Below are positions 10,811 through 21,527 of a DNA stretch of 64,000 nt, piece after piece. Where the stretch lies: contig JAACJM010000346.1 in assembly GCA_013368315.1 (NCBI GenBank), positions 1-64,000 on the forward strand. The letters run 5' to 3'. Positions within the stretch are counted from its first letter, which is position 1; each line of letters opens with the position of its first letter. Source of the DNA: Tetrapyrgos nigripes (taxonomy: Eukaryota > Basidiomycota > Agaricomycetes > Agaricales > Campanellaceae). The notes beneath the pieces were generated by a model. That model was not told where the DNA came from, made no database searches, and saw nothing but the letters and a program-made list of their open reading frames with translations. Position numbers and translations under genes: made by a program.

Positions 10811-11417
10811 CTATTCCTCTCGCTGATTCTTTTCTAGTGCCTCATATACCCGTTCCCAATCCCGACAGATGTAATTATGAGGCACTCCTCCCACAACAGC
10901 GTAAAGATGAGAGTCCATGTTGCAAAGCACAATTTCTCGCAGATAGTTGATGCAATGAGTCGTCAAAGGATCCGCTATAGGCTGAACAACGGATTGCTTC
11001 GCCCTCCTAACCTCTACAACGCGAGCCCTAAGAATGTCCAAGCAGCGTAGCTGGTGAAACATGGAAGTGGTGAAAACCTCTCGGTTGTCGCCTATGCGAA
11101 TCAGGCCATCGCCAGGAAAAAGCGACTTCCATTCGTTCATAGTGGTTGGAGAGTCATCCAAAGAATAGTGGGTCGTTTCTTCCATATACATTAGAACGAG
11201 CTCGTTGCCAACAACCGGCCATATACATGTATTGCTGTCTCCTATGCAAGCAGGTTCAGCTGAGAATGTGTAAGCTGACGTGTAATGGGCAACCAGATAA
11301 TTGTTGTATTGCAAACTCACTGTGGCTGAAGGTTGAGATACGATGCTCGAGTACTGTGAAGAGGGTGAGATTCAAAATGAGTATCATACAGGATAGTCTT
11401 GGGCTTAGTGTAGCCAT
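10811..11417 (-). CDS. UstYa-like (DUF3328) protein with altered HxxHC motifs
   Basis: Two exons, 11417-11321 and 11259-10811, splice over a 61-nt intron to give 181 aa. ATG 11417 is chosen because it starts just before the single membrane helix (LSCMILILNLTLFTVLEH, residues 8-25). The lumenal domain keeps the family order: MEETTHYS, then HQLRC (residues 101-105) where the family has HxxHC, then LTTHCINYLRE (from 131) where the first His of the second motif is Leu, and a C-terminal ICRDWERVYEAL. Two metal- or catalysis-linked histidines are therefore replaced, so the protein may be inactive or have diverged in function. Its neighbours are a 55-aa secreted peptide downstream and a single-pass membrane protein upstream, all on the same strand. 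Confidence 0.85.
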
Positions 11418-11702
11418 CGGAGTGCAAGATGGCAGTAGGTGACTTGTAGAGGAAGTGTTGTGGATTATGAAGTAGTAATGCATTCCATCACAGACCTCCG
11501 GCAAATATCTCAGCTCCACCTCTGTATTATCTTTAGAGATCAGAAGGACACCACATATATCGAAGGGAGCCGCTATAAGCTATCTATCTTCAAAAGACCG
11601 GTATCACTGAAAGCTAGATACATCACTACAGATAGGTAATGAAATGCCTCCGGTCCAGTTGTTCAGGAATCTAGATCGATTGTATTTGCTCAATGTAGAA
11701 CA

Positions 11703-12711
11703 CTATCCAAAAATAGTGGAAGTCAGCAGGCGCTTGAGAGCAGAATGCTTGCGGGACGTACTAGTATGTTTAGTTCCGCGATGGTAAAGATCGAAGTCGC
11801 AGAATAAGGACTCTGGCGAGCAAGCTAATTCGATGTTGACGTTTGTAGCGGATGGGCAATCGAAAATGGATGATGATTCCTTTTGACCCGCAGCTATCTG
11901 GAATTTCGTAATGACGTTCGTTCTACCGAGCTTCAAGACTGAACCTGGACGGCTGAGTAGTTCCGGTAGGTCCTGATTCTCCAGAGCCCAGACGTCGATG
12001 CTACCCGTAGAACCGTGCAGCTTGTTTTTGTCCGAAGTAGTGCTGTTCGGAGAAGGTACGTTGAGGATAATCCTGCATCGTTCCATACCCCAATCAATCA
12101 CTCGAAATTGAACGATTGTAGACATCTGAGTACGAAAGTCAAAGGCAAGTTAAAGGATCAGAACACTTATGGAAACGAGGAAGGCAAATCAACGCACCTC
12201 TTTGCCAATGATAACTCTTTGCTCCACAGAAGGGACATATCCCTCAGGAGTGAGGTCGTTGTTGTAGAAGTATGGAGTAACATTCGGAGACTTTCCCCGT
12301 GAAGACTTCGAAACATCACGGTATCCGACAAATCGTGGCTTGTTGATGACGGTAGAATAATTTGGGACCATCGTCGATTTGTTCGTACTGTACAGTAATT
12401 CGAAACCAATATACGTGCTTTTGTACTGCAGCTTTCGTAGGTCGTGCTCAAATTGAGGATTGGTGTTGGAAACGATCGCATGGTAGAGGATGAAGGTTAA
12501 GTTGAAGAATGACATCGCCAAAGTGACACCGGCCAGGATGCTTGACCACCGTGTCGTTCGTCGCTCGAATTTCACTGGGAAGGGATTACTGAGCAACGAT
12601 GGTACATAGGGAATTGGGACTTTACGTACCTGGATCAGATTGAACATCGTCAATAGTTTTAGCTAGAGCTTCGTAATGTCTGTTTCTAGGAGAGGGTAGC
12701 TTGAAGATCAT
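11703..12711 (-). CDS. Single-pass membrane protein of basidiomycete-specific type, 293 aa
   Basis: Three exons (12711-12630, 12574-12198, 12125-11703) splice in frame over introns of 55 and 72 nt. A short cytosolic N-terminus (about 35 aa) precedes one transmembrane helix (ILAGVTLAMSFFNLTFILYHAIV, about 38-60). The extracellular part then has YIGFELLYSTN, a Pro-poor linker, the EQRVIIGKEMSTIVQFRVIDWGMERCRIIL block, a DVWAL segment, and a Cys-bearing C-terminal domain. The FRVIDWGMERC block is typical of a large Agaricomycete family of unknown function, sometimes labelled But2-like. That family name is from memory and uncertain. No enzymatic residues are apparent. A MITE-like inverted repeat begins 19 bp upstream of the start codon. 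Confidence 0.75.
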
Positions 12712-12729
12712 CGTGCAAAGATGCAAGGG

Positions 12730-13145
12730 TACTACTGGCGAGCGCTGGGTTCCAGTATTATCCTGTACATCAGGAAAACCCCAAGTTTCTGGTGGACTTT
12801 TTCGGCTATTTTCGGCTATTTGACTGGTCCGCAAGCTCGGTCCATTTTCGACGCTGTTCTCCACCCGTTCCCCAGCGTTTATTTTATGTAATTATGATTC
12901 CTCAGTGTTCATTATTGCATTTTGGAAGCCCTGAGACAGTATGAAATTGGGGTACGAAGATTGGCATACTCGGGAACCCAGCAAAAATAGCCGAAATTTG
13001 AACTTGCGGAAATTCGGACCTAGCTGGTAGCCGGCGACTCGGACTGGTCGGCTGTTTTGGACTGCTGCAAGTACCTAGCAACCCGTTCCAGAAACCTGGG
13101 GTTTTACTGATGTACGAGGGCAATGTGGGCCACCGCTGGCGCGTG
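12730..13145. mobile_element. MITE-like element with imperfect terminal inverted repeats
   Basis: Left-arm sequence TACATCAGGAAAACCCC/AAGTTTCTGG (12765-12792) is repeated inverted at 13088-13114 (CCAGAAACCTGGGGTTTTAC then TGATGTA). Similarity extends outwards on both sides for about 30 more bases. The interior (about 300 bp) holds GGCTATTTTCGGCTATTT and CGAAATTTGAACTTG and no gene. It sits directly upstream of the gene starting at 12711, so it probably lies in that gene's promoter. Confidence 0.6.
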
Positions 13146-13561
13146 GCAATGACGAGGCCCGGAAGAGACGCCGATGGGCGTTCGATGGGCGTTTCAACTG
13201 TGGCTGGTGAGAAACTTCGGTAGTGGCCGGTGTATACTTTAAGCATAGCCCACCCGCAACGCGGCGTTTGTAAGAACGAGTCCCTAAAGGGACCTCGTAA
13301 AAGTACGTACCGGACAATTAGATCTCGGTCAACACAGACAACACCGGTGTATCTTTCGGAGAGATACATAGTAGGAGTGCATCAAAATCAAAGCAACCTG
13401 AAGGAACCCGCTGAAAATTTCTTGCCATTCTGCTGTTCAACTTCCCGATCATCATGGCTTGATGATGATGCGGGAAAAAGAGAAGAAACCTGATTATCTA
13501 TATCTACTCGACAGCTTTTCTACTCTTGACCATCATCACCAGTAGATCGCAGCGCGCAAGT

Positions 13562-14609
13562 ATGTTGAGCTTTCTAGTGGAACTGGTCAATACCATGTCA
13601 GGTCAGCATTCTTCTATTGAACGACGTCAAGGCTGACCACTTGCTTAAATATCGTCTTCGTACAGAGCAGGAAATCGACACGTTGACTAAAATCAATACG
13701 AAGGCTTACGCAGAAGGTGCGTCGATGTATCTCAATTCTACGGACGGACAGTTTTTGAAAGTGAAACAGACAATCCTTGGGAAGTGATGATCGGAGGCGA
13801 TTGGTCTCTCTCCGAAGACCTAGCTCGAGCCATGATTCGTGCTACTTTGTTAGAAGGCCAGATCTACGTTGTCAAGACTCAGAATGGAAAGATCGTTTCT
13901 TTTGGGCTCTGGTTTAAACCGCAAACAGCGATTTTTAGCACGTAAGTGGGGGACGGGTAGAGGTATAGGCGCTTACACGCGTGTTGATCTCCTCTACAGT
14001 GCTGAACAGCGCAAACTTGGTTTTGACGAGTTTTTTGCGAAGTTGAAGCCTGAGGTAAAATATTGGTACACGCATACGGTACGTAGTTTTCTGTCAGCGT
14101 ACGTGCACCGCTGACAAAGTCATAGTACCCAGAAATTGCGCAAAAATATGCTGAACCTCTTTTCACGGATGAGGTATCCTCTGCCCTTTCCCTTTTCACT
14201 GCAGGCGAATGACTGATTGGCCTAGGAGAAGAAAAAACGTTGGTGGTGCTACAATCTTGCAACTGACCCAGAATATCAGGGCCTCGGTTGTGCGACTACC
14301 CTCGTTGATCACGTATATCAAGTTGTAAGTTCTATAGTTCTCCTTCTAACTTGAAGGATAGACGTTTATCTATGCTTGAATCATTCAGGCCGTTAAAGCG
14401 GAGGGTTTCATAGGACTTGCCACTGCTCTGGAGTTGAATGTAAGTTTCTCCACAGAGATAACAGTGCTTCCCTCATTGGAGCTGTGTATGCTCAGCTCAA
14501 AAAATATCTGTCTATGGCATTCCACGAACGAGGCTCCTTCCTTATGCCATCTCCAATTAGCGATACGACGAACCACGTATTAACACGAGAAAGTCAGGGA
14601 CCTGAGTAG
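13562..14609 (+). CDS. GNAT-family N-acetyltransferase
   Basis: GNAT enzymes transfer acetyl from acetyl-CoA to an amine. The diagnostic acetyl-CoA-binding strand-loop-helix reads WWCYNLATDPEYQGLGCATTL, with QGLGCAT as the (Q/R)xxGx(G/A) loop, at about 14240-14302. It is followed by VKAEGFIGLATALELN and, after a 56-nt intron (14440-14495), by KYLSMAFHERGSFLMPSP, the usual C-terminal strand and turn of fungal GNATs. Proposed exons: 13562-13585, 13632-13716, 13752-about 13940, then pieces ending at 14439, and 14496-14609. The first introns are short (46 and 35 nt), so the N-terminus is tentative. Substrate unknown. Confidence 0.65.
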
Positions 14610-15407
14610 AGAGAGAGAAGTCGGTTTTATTTGTCCTTTGAATCTTTTTGTTCGTTCCCTGCCCTAAAACGGCTGGGTACGAGACTATGATTAGTATGCC
14701 TGGAAATGAAATAACAGGCAGCGTTATCAATTTGTGATAATTTCTTAAATCAGGCAATGAATCAGGCAAGGACCAAGGAAGCGGGCAAGAAACAAAGGAA
14801 GAGAGATGTCTCTGGAGTCCTCGCCTTTAAAGCCATGCACACCATGTATGCAATTTTTTTTCAATGAGGATCCCGCTGTTGACTCGAAGCTCTTACATAC
14901 TTCAATCCATTTGAACTAATGAACCATAGCATTGTGAGTCCATCAAAGAATCATTATTACTCTACTCTCCGTATGGCGGTAATATTGTGCAAAAAATCCG
15001 ATTTTTGCAGGTGTTGTTTTTGGCAAATTTTTGCAGGTAGGGAGATGAAGCCGAAAGTTTTTTACAGGTCACCAAAGCGCACCTGCGGGACCTGGGTGCT
15101 AAATTTGGAAGGTGCCTCGTGCTGACTCGGGCTTGGCTCGAGCCAGGTTAAGCGATGGCCCGAGTTGTGCACTGACCCGACCCGCGGCAACACTAGATGC
15201 CCAGCATTTTCGATCTCCGCATTACCAAAAAGAGGAAATGCGGGTGGAACGGCATCCAAACGGCACTGGCCACGCGAGTCTAACGGTTGGTCCTTATCCG
15301 TATCATAGGCTCAATTGCTCTCTCGGACGACTGACGGAGAACGAGGGACGAAGGTGGGGATCAAAATCTATCAGTGGAAATAATCATGATGCATAATAAG
15401 TAGACCA
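14610..15407. other. Intergenic, nothing recognised
   Basis: No ORF with family features or splice support. The stretch ends at the 8-bp target duplication of the hAT element. Confidence 0.5.
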
Positions 15408-15415
15408 AGTTCGAG

Positions 15416-18400
15416 TAGTGATGTGCGGGCTTGGGCTCAAAGCCCTAGGCCGGCCCAAGCCCGGCTCTGAAAGCCCAAGCCCGGCCCGGCCTTTGAAGAG
15501 GGCTTGAGGGCTTGAGGGCTCGGGCTTGCTTTCTCAAAGCCCCTGGGCTCGGGCTCAGGCCCGGGCTTTCAGCCACTCAGCATCGAGCCAGTCATGGGAA
15601 AAAGTAAGCTGCCGATCTGCAAAATTGGCTTCGATTCCCACTTGTAAAGGTAACGTGCCTAGCTTGCACTGCCACTTTTTGCATTTCTGTTCTTACCACC
15701 ACGATCTGAAGTCACCCTTCCCGCCGTTTTCTTGATTATCCCAAAATACTTCACGATGTAACCTATTACAAGATGGTACATATGGAATTGCTTCTTGAGC
15801 TCTCATCCATCCATCTCAGGCTCGAGCTCAACCCTTTCTTGGGCAATACAGTTTGTACATGAGGTTTTTTTTTGGTCTACTTGCGTACCCTGAGACCAAT
15901 GTGGTCGTCTTCAATTGTTATCGGTCAAAATACACTAAATTAGCTCTAACACAGCCGTCTTCACCCTTGCGAGCATACCGAACACACAATAAACGAGTTT
16001 CAAGCCAGCAAACATACATCATAGACTCCGAGAGACGCGTTTTCGAGTGTTTTTAACCTCGTGTCCTTGAGGTTCTTATCAAGCCACACGGAAAAGATTG
16101 TCCGCGCTCCAACTTGGCAAATTTTAGGTATAAAAAGGTAGGATTTTCAGATTAGCTTTGCCCAAACAACGAGATGAAAGCTTCCAAGCACTCATCTCAC
16201 CGTCCATCCCTTCAACCCTCAACGCCATATACGGTCGCGTTTAATGCAACTCAGTGGTTCCTTCTCCTTTTCTTGTTGACCGTCGCTCCTGTGGCTGGGC
16301 TCTTTTTTACTTTGTCGCAGTTCCCAGGATTTCCAGCTATCTCGCAGATACTGAGCTTGACATCCGAGCAAGCTGCTGACTTACCCTGTGCGTTCACCGG
16401 TCTTTTTCTCTATGTTTTTATTCTTGTTTTACTTGGTGGTGAGTACTCAGTTTCTCTCTTGAAAAGATTGATCTGACGAAATTTTCAAGTACAAACAATC
16501 TACCCTGAGGTATTCAAGATCAATCACATTTTTCGCTTTCAAAAATTCAGGCTTCGGCGTCGCCATGTCTCACATATGAGGTCAGACCGTTGGAGAAAGA
16601 TCATATCCAAAAGCGAGAGTCCGTTCACTGTCTTTATTCGGGATGCCTCCAAGGGTACACTCTGTCTCAGTGCGTCCTTATTCTTTCCGACGATCATTCA
16701 ATTAATAATGCTTATTTTAAAGGTGTGAATAAAGACACCACCGTCCAAGACATGCTCGTTATGATATTCAGCCGCAACTCGGACTCTCTACCAGCATCTG
16801 CTTGTATCTCTCTGGCAGCAAGCAATCGATTTTTGTATCTTCCACTCCATGAATCGTTGGGTAATCTTGGGATTGGTTCCATGAGCATGATTACACTTCG
16901 TGTCCGTACGTTGGGTGGTTGTGAGTCAAATTTTCAATACTCAGATGCCAATACTTACCAGTATCAACTCTGCATTTTTAGCAGCGATATCTCGGGATGA
17001 TCAGTGTGCTGTTGGTTCTGATGGGAAGCTTTTGGATGCATCCGAGATCGACTGGGTGCATGATCCTGAAGATGACAGTACGCAACCAGCAACTAGTAGT
17101 GGTATGTTCTCTTCTCATTTCCGGGTTCATTACCTCTATCTCAACCACGATAGGTCAACGCTCATCTCGGAATGTTAAACCGACATGGAAGATCTCCGAT
17201 CCCAATAATGATGGCGAAATTGAAGTTACGTCGCATCAGAATCAGCGATCAGAGGCTCTCTCTACATCAAACATTTCTGAGAAAGTTTCTGGGAAAGTGA
17301 AGGGAAAGCGAAAAGCTGCAGATGCTCCTGCCACTAAGCAGCCTGTTAAGAAGACAAAAAGTAAGTACTCCAAAATATACTAATGCAGTGATGGCTCATA
17401 TTATTACAGGTAACGCAAAGTCATCTTCTACTTCCAAGGCTCCTCAAGCAGCTTCTTGTATAGCTGATGTTCAAGATTCAGCGCCAGCTGACATACAGTC
17501 CGATACTGAGGTTGAAGATTTCTCTGAAGAGACTTCGAGAGGTAGCTTCAGAGACCGAACTCGTGACATCGATGAGTTCTTTGAATCAGCTGTCAGTGAT
17601 CGGCGCAAATGCAAGAAATGCCGGTGAGTTTTTATAAGTCATGTCCACCATGTAATCTGGGTTGTTTATTATCATAGGAATGTTTCGCTCGTTGCCCATG
17701 CATCAACACTTCGGCGTCATATTGAAGCAGATCATAAGGCAAGTTTTATTTACTTCAATTTTTGGGTGGCGTACTATTACTAACTAGCACACTTTAGCCT
17801 CAATACGATGCATGGTGTACCCGAGTAAACTTCAAAACCATGCTTCCAAAGGCACGGAAAGCAGCAGCTGCTGCCGCATCTCAATCAGCAGTTCAAACGA
17901 CATTGGATCCTCATCTTACTGAGCCAACAGTCAAGATACCATACTCAGATAGGCTTTTTCGTGAGGCCGCTATTGAATGGCTCATTGCGACAGATCAGGT
18001 ACGTTTTCATCATCTCACTAGTGCGACTAGCTCCGAAAATGTCTTTTTCAGCCCTTACAGGCACTTGAACATCCGAAATTTATCCACATGATTGATGTCG
18101 CATCTCGAGCAACCAATGGCGTTGTAATTCCAGGGCGGAAGGCAACACGTACTGAAATCAAGTCAATTTTTAAAAGGAATCTCAATCACCTCCGGAAGCG
18201 ATTTCAGGTATTTATCTGCGTTTTTGACAACTTCATATCTTACCCTTACTTATATCCTCTCCAGGGTGACACGATCAAAGGATTAGTTAGCCTGACATGT
18301 GATGCTTGGCAAGCATCAAACACCGATGCGTACTTTGCAGTAACTGCTCACTGGATTGAGGACACAGGTCCAAACTCATGGCTTCTACAGTCTAACCTTA

Positions 18401-20564
18401 TCGGCTTCACTCAAATGAATTCTGCTCATGATGGTGTACGTCTGGGACGTGCTCTGTACAAGGTTATTGCCAGAGTTGGCCTCGAACCCAAAGTACGTCT
18501 GAACGTCAGCTTGAGGTCTTAACACACAATTTTAATTTCTTTGTAGGTTGGATGGGTGACATGCGACAATGCTTCTAATAATGATACAATGCTGCGGCAC
18601 TTTGCAACTTGACTGAATGCATCACCAAAGCGAAAGGGCCTCCCTTATTGGAATCATGAACATAGACGCATTCGGTAGGTCACATTTTTAGCCATTCACG
18701 TTTGATTCAATGACTGACATTGAGAATTAGTTGTTTTGCGCATGTTATCAACCTCGCAACACAGGCTGTGATTTCTACCTACAGTAAATCAAAGTACTTC
18801 AATCCTGCTAATCCTGAGGAACATGAGCCTGACACGGAAACAATCAATCGTGATGAAATTGGGCTCATACGAAGCATTGTTGTTAAGGTATACTCATTTC
18901 TTACTCCTCAAATCAAGTTAATCACTAGCATCATCTGCCAGGCACGGTCATCTGCAAAGCGGAAAGAACTATTCAAGACTATCCAGACACGTCCACCTTC
19001 GCAACATAATGGTCCACCACTCATGTTGCTTCTGGATATGGTTGTTCGGTGGTCTTCGACCTTCATCATGCTAGAACGTGCAGAATCATTAAAACAGGTA
19101 TTTTGAACTTTTTCCCCTTAGCCACTTTAACTGAAATCCCTTAGTTTGTCGATACTTTTGTCTACGAGATTGGTTTATTGGAGTCTGAGAACACCGACAA
19201 GCGGCGAAAAATTGATCAACTCAAGTTATCTGATAAGGAATGGCAGCGAGTCAAGTTGTTTCTCAATCTTTTAGCGGTAAGTGATTATATGTTCTTCGAC
19301 TTTTTGATTGCCTTTTGATTTACTGATTTATCTTATTGCCAGTATGCAAACTCAGCGCAGCAGATGTTCTCGTCAGACACAGAACCTTCCTTGCACGTTG
19401 GTCTACCTGCTTTAGAAGGTTTGCATAAAGCGTGGTCCTCTCGTGTCGCAAAACCAAAATATTCTCCATTTGCCGACGCACTCCAGGCTGGCGTTAATAA
19501 AGTCAGTGGCTACTACAGCAAGACTGAACTTTCGGATGCCTATATGATGGCAATGAGTGAGTATTTCAATCTATTACTTTGTTGACTAGATTTGATCCGT
19601 TATCCAGTCCTTCATCCAGAGAAGAAAATGCGACACTTCATCAAGAATTGGGAACCTGATCTCTGTGATCAGGTGCGTAATTCGGCTGAGCGTATTGTGA
19701 GTTGCTACGTTATGAACATTCAATAAATATTGAAGTGATTATCAGTTCAAGGAACGCTACATCGAGCTTTGCGGAAGTCTTGAAGCATCACAAACTCAAC
19801 GCAATGCTTCCCCAAAGAAGGATAGGCGACATCGTGTGCTGTTAGATGACTCAGATTCCGATGATGAAATGGACAACCAGACCAAATCCAATTCCGTTCA
19901 GCCGTGGCTTCAGGAGTTCAATGATTTCCTTGATGCTAAAGAGAAGATTCCTTCTGGAATGTCTTTGGTACAGTGGTGGGGGGTAAGTAACTGTTATTAT
20001 TTCGAGTTTTTGATATTTATTGAAAACTGCACAGCTCCATTCTACAGACTATCCAGTTTGGGCGTCACTTGCACGGGATTACTGTGCCATTATGGCATCG
20101 TCTGTGTCAAGTGAACGCACCTTTTCATCAGCTGGGATTACGATTAGCAAACGACGCAACCGACTCGGAAAGGATATTGTTGAACCATTGCAATTTCTCA
20201 AATGTGCACTCCGTCGTAACTTGATATTCCGTGAAGCGCCACTGGAGGATGACAATGTTGAGGCCGATGATGGCACTCTAGAAGATGAAACAGAGGATTG
20301 GGTGGAGCTTATCGATGTCGACGAGGCTGAAGATAGCGGGGAGGACTTAGATTATGATGGTTTCAACTAGAATACACTGATAATTGTTCTAGTTTCTAAT
20401 TTACTACAATTTTTTGACTACTGAGCCCGGGCCTGAGCCCGAGCCTGCCCAAGCCTGCCCTACTGAGGGCTCGAAGGCTCGGGCTCGATCTCTAGCAAGC
20501 CTGAGCCCGACAAAGCCCAGCCCAAGCCCCGGCTTTTGAGCCCGGCCCAGCCCGCACATCACTA
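15416..20564 (+). mobile_element. hAT transposon, full length
   Basis: The 5,149-bp element is defined by perfect 16-bp terminal inverted repeats TAGTGATGTGCGGGCT and a perfect 8-bp target duplication AGTTCGAG (15408-15415 and 20565-20572), the duplication size expected of hAT. About 150 bp inside each end is a G/C-rich subterminal array of GGGCTCGGGCTT-type repeats, in opposite orientations at the two ends. The single large multi-exon gene inside has hAT dimerisation-domain sequence. Perfect ends and target duplication point to a recent insertion. Confidence 0.93.
16590..20370 (+). pseudogene. hAT transposase with one nonsense codon
   Basis: A multi-exon gene in Agaricomycete hAT layout: an N-terminal block with LYLPLHESLGNLGIG...LRVRTLGG (about 16835-16920); a Lys/Ser-rich linker; a BED-type zinc finger (CKKCR...LRRHIEADH, 17610-17737); the RNase H-like core with GLVSLTCDAWQASNTDAYFAVTAHWI (18272-18360) and VGWVTCDNASNND (18547-18585); CFAHVINLATQAV (18732-18770); and the C-terminal dimerisation region with SSERTFSSAGITISKRRNRL (20098-20165) and an acidic tail. 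The frame is interrupted only at TGA 18610-18612, where the context (FAT-stop-LNA) suggests an arginine CGA codon. The start is unresolved: an ORF from 16174 with two hydrophobic stretches precedes the recognisable part and may or may not belong. Confidence 0.85.
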
Positions 20565-20572
20565 AGTTCGAG

Positions 20573-21527
20573 CAAGGGCTTGGCCACGGCGGAAACAAAC
20601 TCAGCCTACGACCCAATTGTCAGTAACTTGGTGCCTACGCGACGATTGCCGGTGTCATCCGTACTATGAGAGACAAGTTGTGCGAGTACTACTTAGCCTG
20701 AGGACGAGTGAAGAACCAAGTGTAACAGTGACCGTATATAGTATAGTAATCTCGCAGCGCGGGCAGTGCTGCAAAGTTATTACATAATCAACGCCGGCAA
20801 CGCAAAGGCATGCGCATTTCCGCACCAAATTACTTCAATTTTTCTTAGATATACGTAATTACAGCAGAGTAAAATGAGTAAAAAATTTTGGCTTGAGAGG
20901 TAGGCTAGAAGTACTACTTATGGAGGGGACAAGCGCAGCCAAAAGATTGGAGCGGAAGTGGCTGTGTTGACGCGGAAATGGTCTTCGGGTATTTTTGCGA
21001 GTTCTGCTTCGTTTCTGCTCGTAATTTTTGGCATGTAGATTCAGAAATGTTCACACTAAATATTTATGAAATAATATATATTCTTTGAGTGGAATTAGGA
21101 GCGAAAATGAAAGGAAATTGGTCGTGAGAATATCTGGTGATTATGTCATAACTTTTCAGCGCGCCTATAGGTTTGCACCAGACTATATACACCACACGAA
21201 GTGTGTCAAGATGTGTATATAGTCTGGATACTCGAGACTAATAGTAACCCCGCCGCGCCCCCACCGCCGTCACATCGTTGTTCCAGGTATGCTGTACACG
21301 CAATACAGATTTCCTTGAGTCTTGATTGGTTCATCAATCGTAGAAAGCCATCATTTTAAAATGATGGCTTCAAGCGCGACTTTTGAAGTTCTGATCACGG
21401 GTTTGAGACACTTTCAACTCTTCACGATACAAACGTTACACCTCCGCAAAGTTTTTTCGAGGTGAGTTTGAATTATGACTCGAGATTTCTTAAGGAGTAA
21501 ATATTGAGTGAATAACAAGCCTCAGAC
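20573..21527. other. Intergenic between hAT element and NLR gene
   Basis: AT-rich with no supported gene. It holds the 15-bp-arm hairpin at 21178-21227 and a short run of CCGCCGCGCCCCCACCGCC near 21252. Confidence 0.5.
21178..21227. repeat. Perfect 15-bp-arm hairpin
   Basis: CCAGACTATATACAC (21178-21192) is exactly repeated inverted at 21213-21227. A nested CACAC-GAA-GTGTG palindrome lies in the loop. It is followed by ATACTCGAGACTAA, closely matching the sequence after the hairpin at 6576-6623. This could be the end of an unrecognised mobile element (a hairpin just before CTAA resembles a Helitron 3' end) or a regulatory structure. I cannot decide. Confidence 0.65.

Noticed and set aside
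16174..16476. Separate two-helix membrane protein gene before the hAT transposase
   Set aside because: Two hydrophobic stretches are visible, but it lies inside the element with no known family. It is left as a possible 5' part of the transposase gene.
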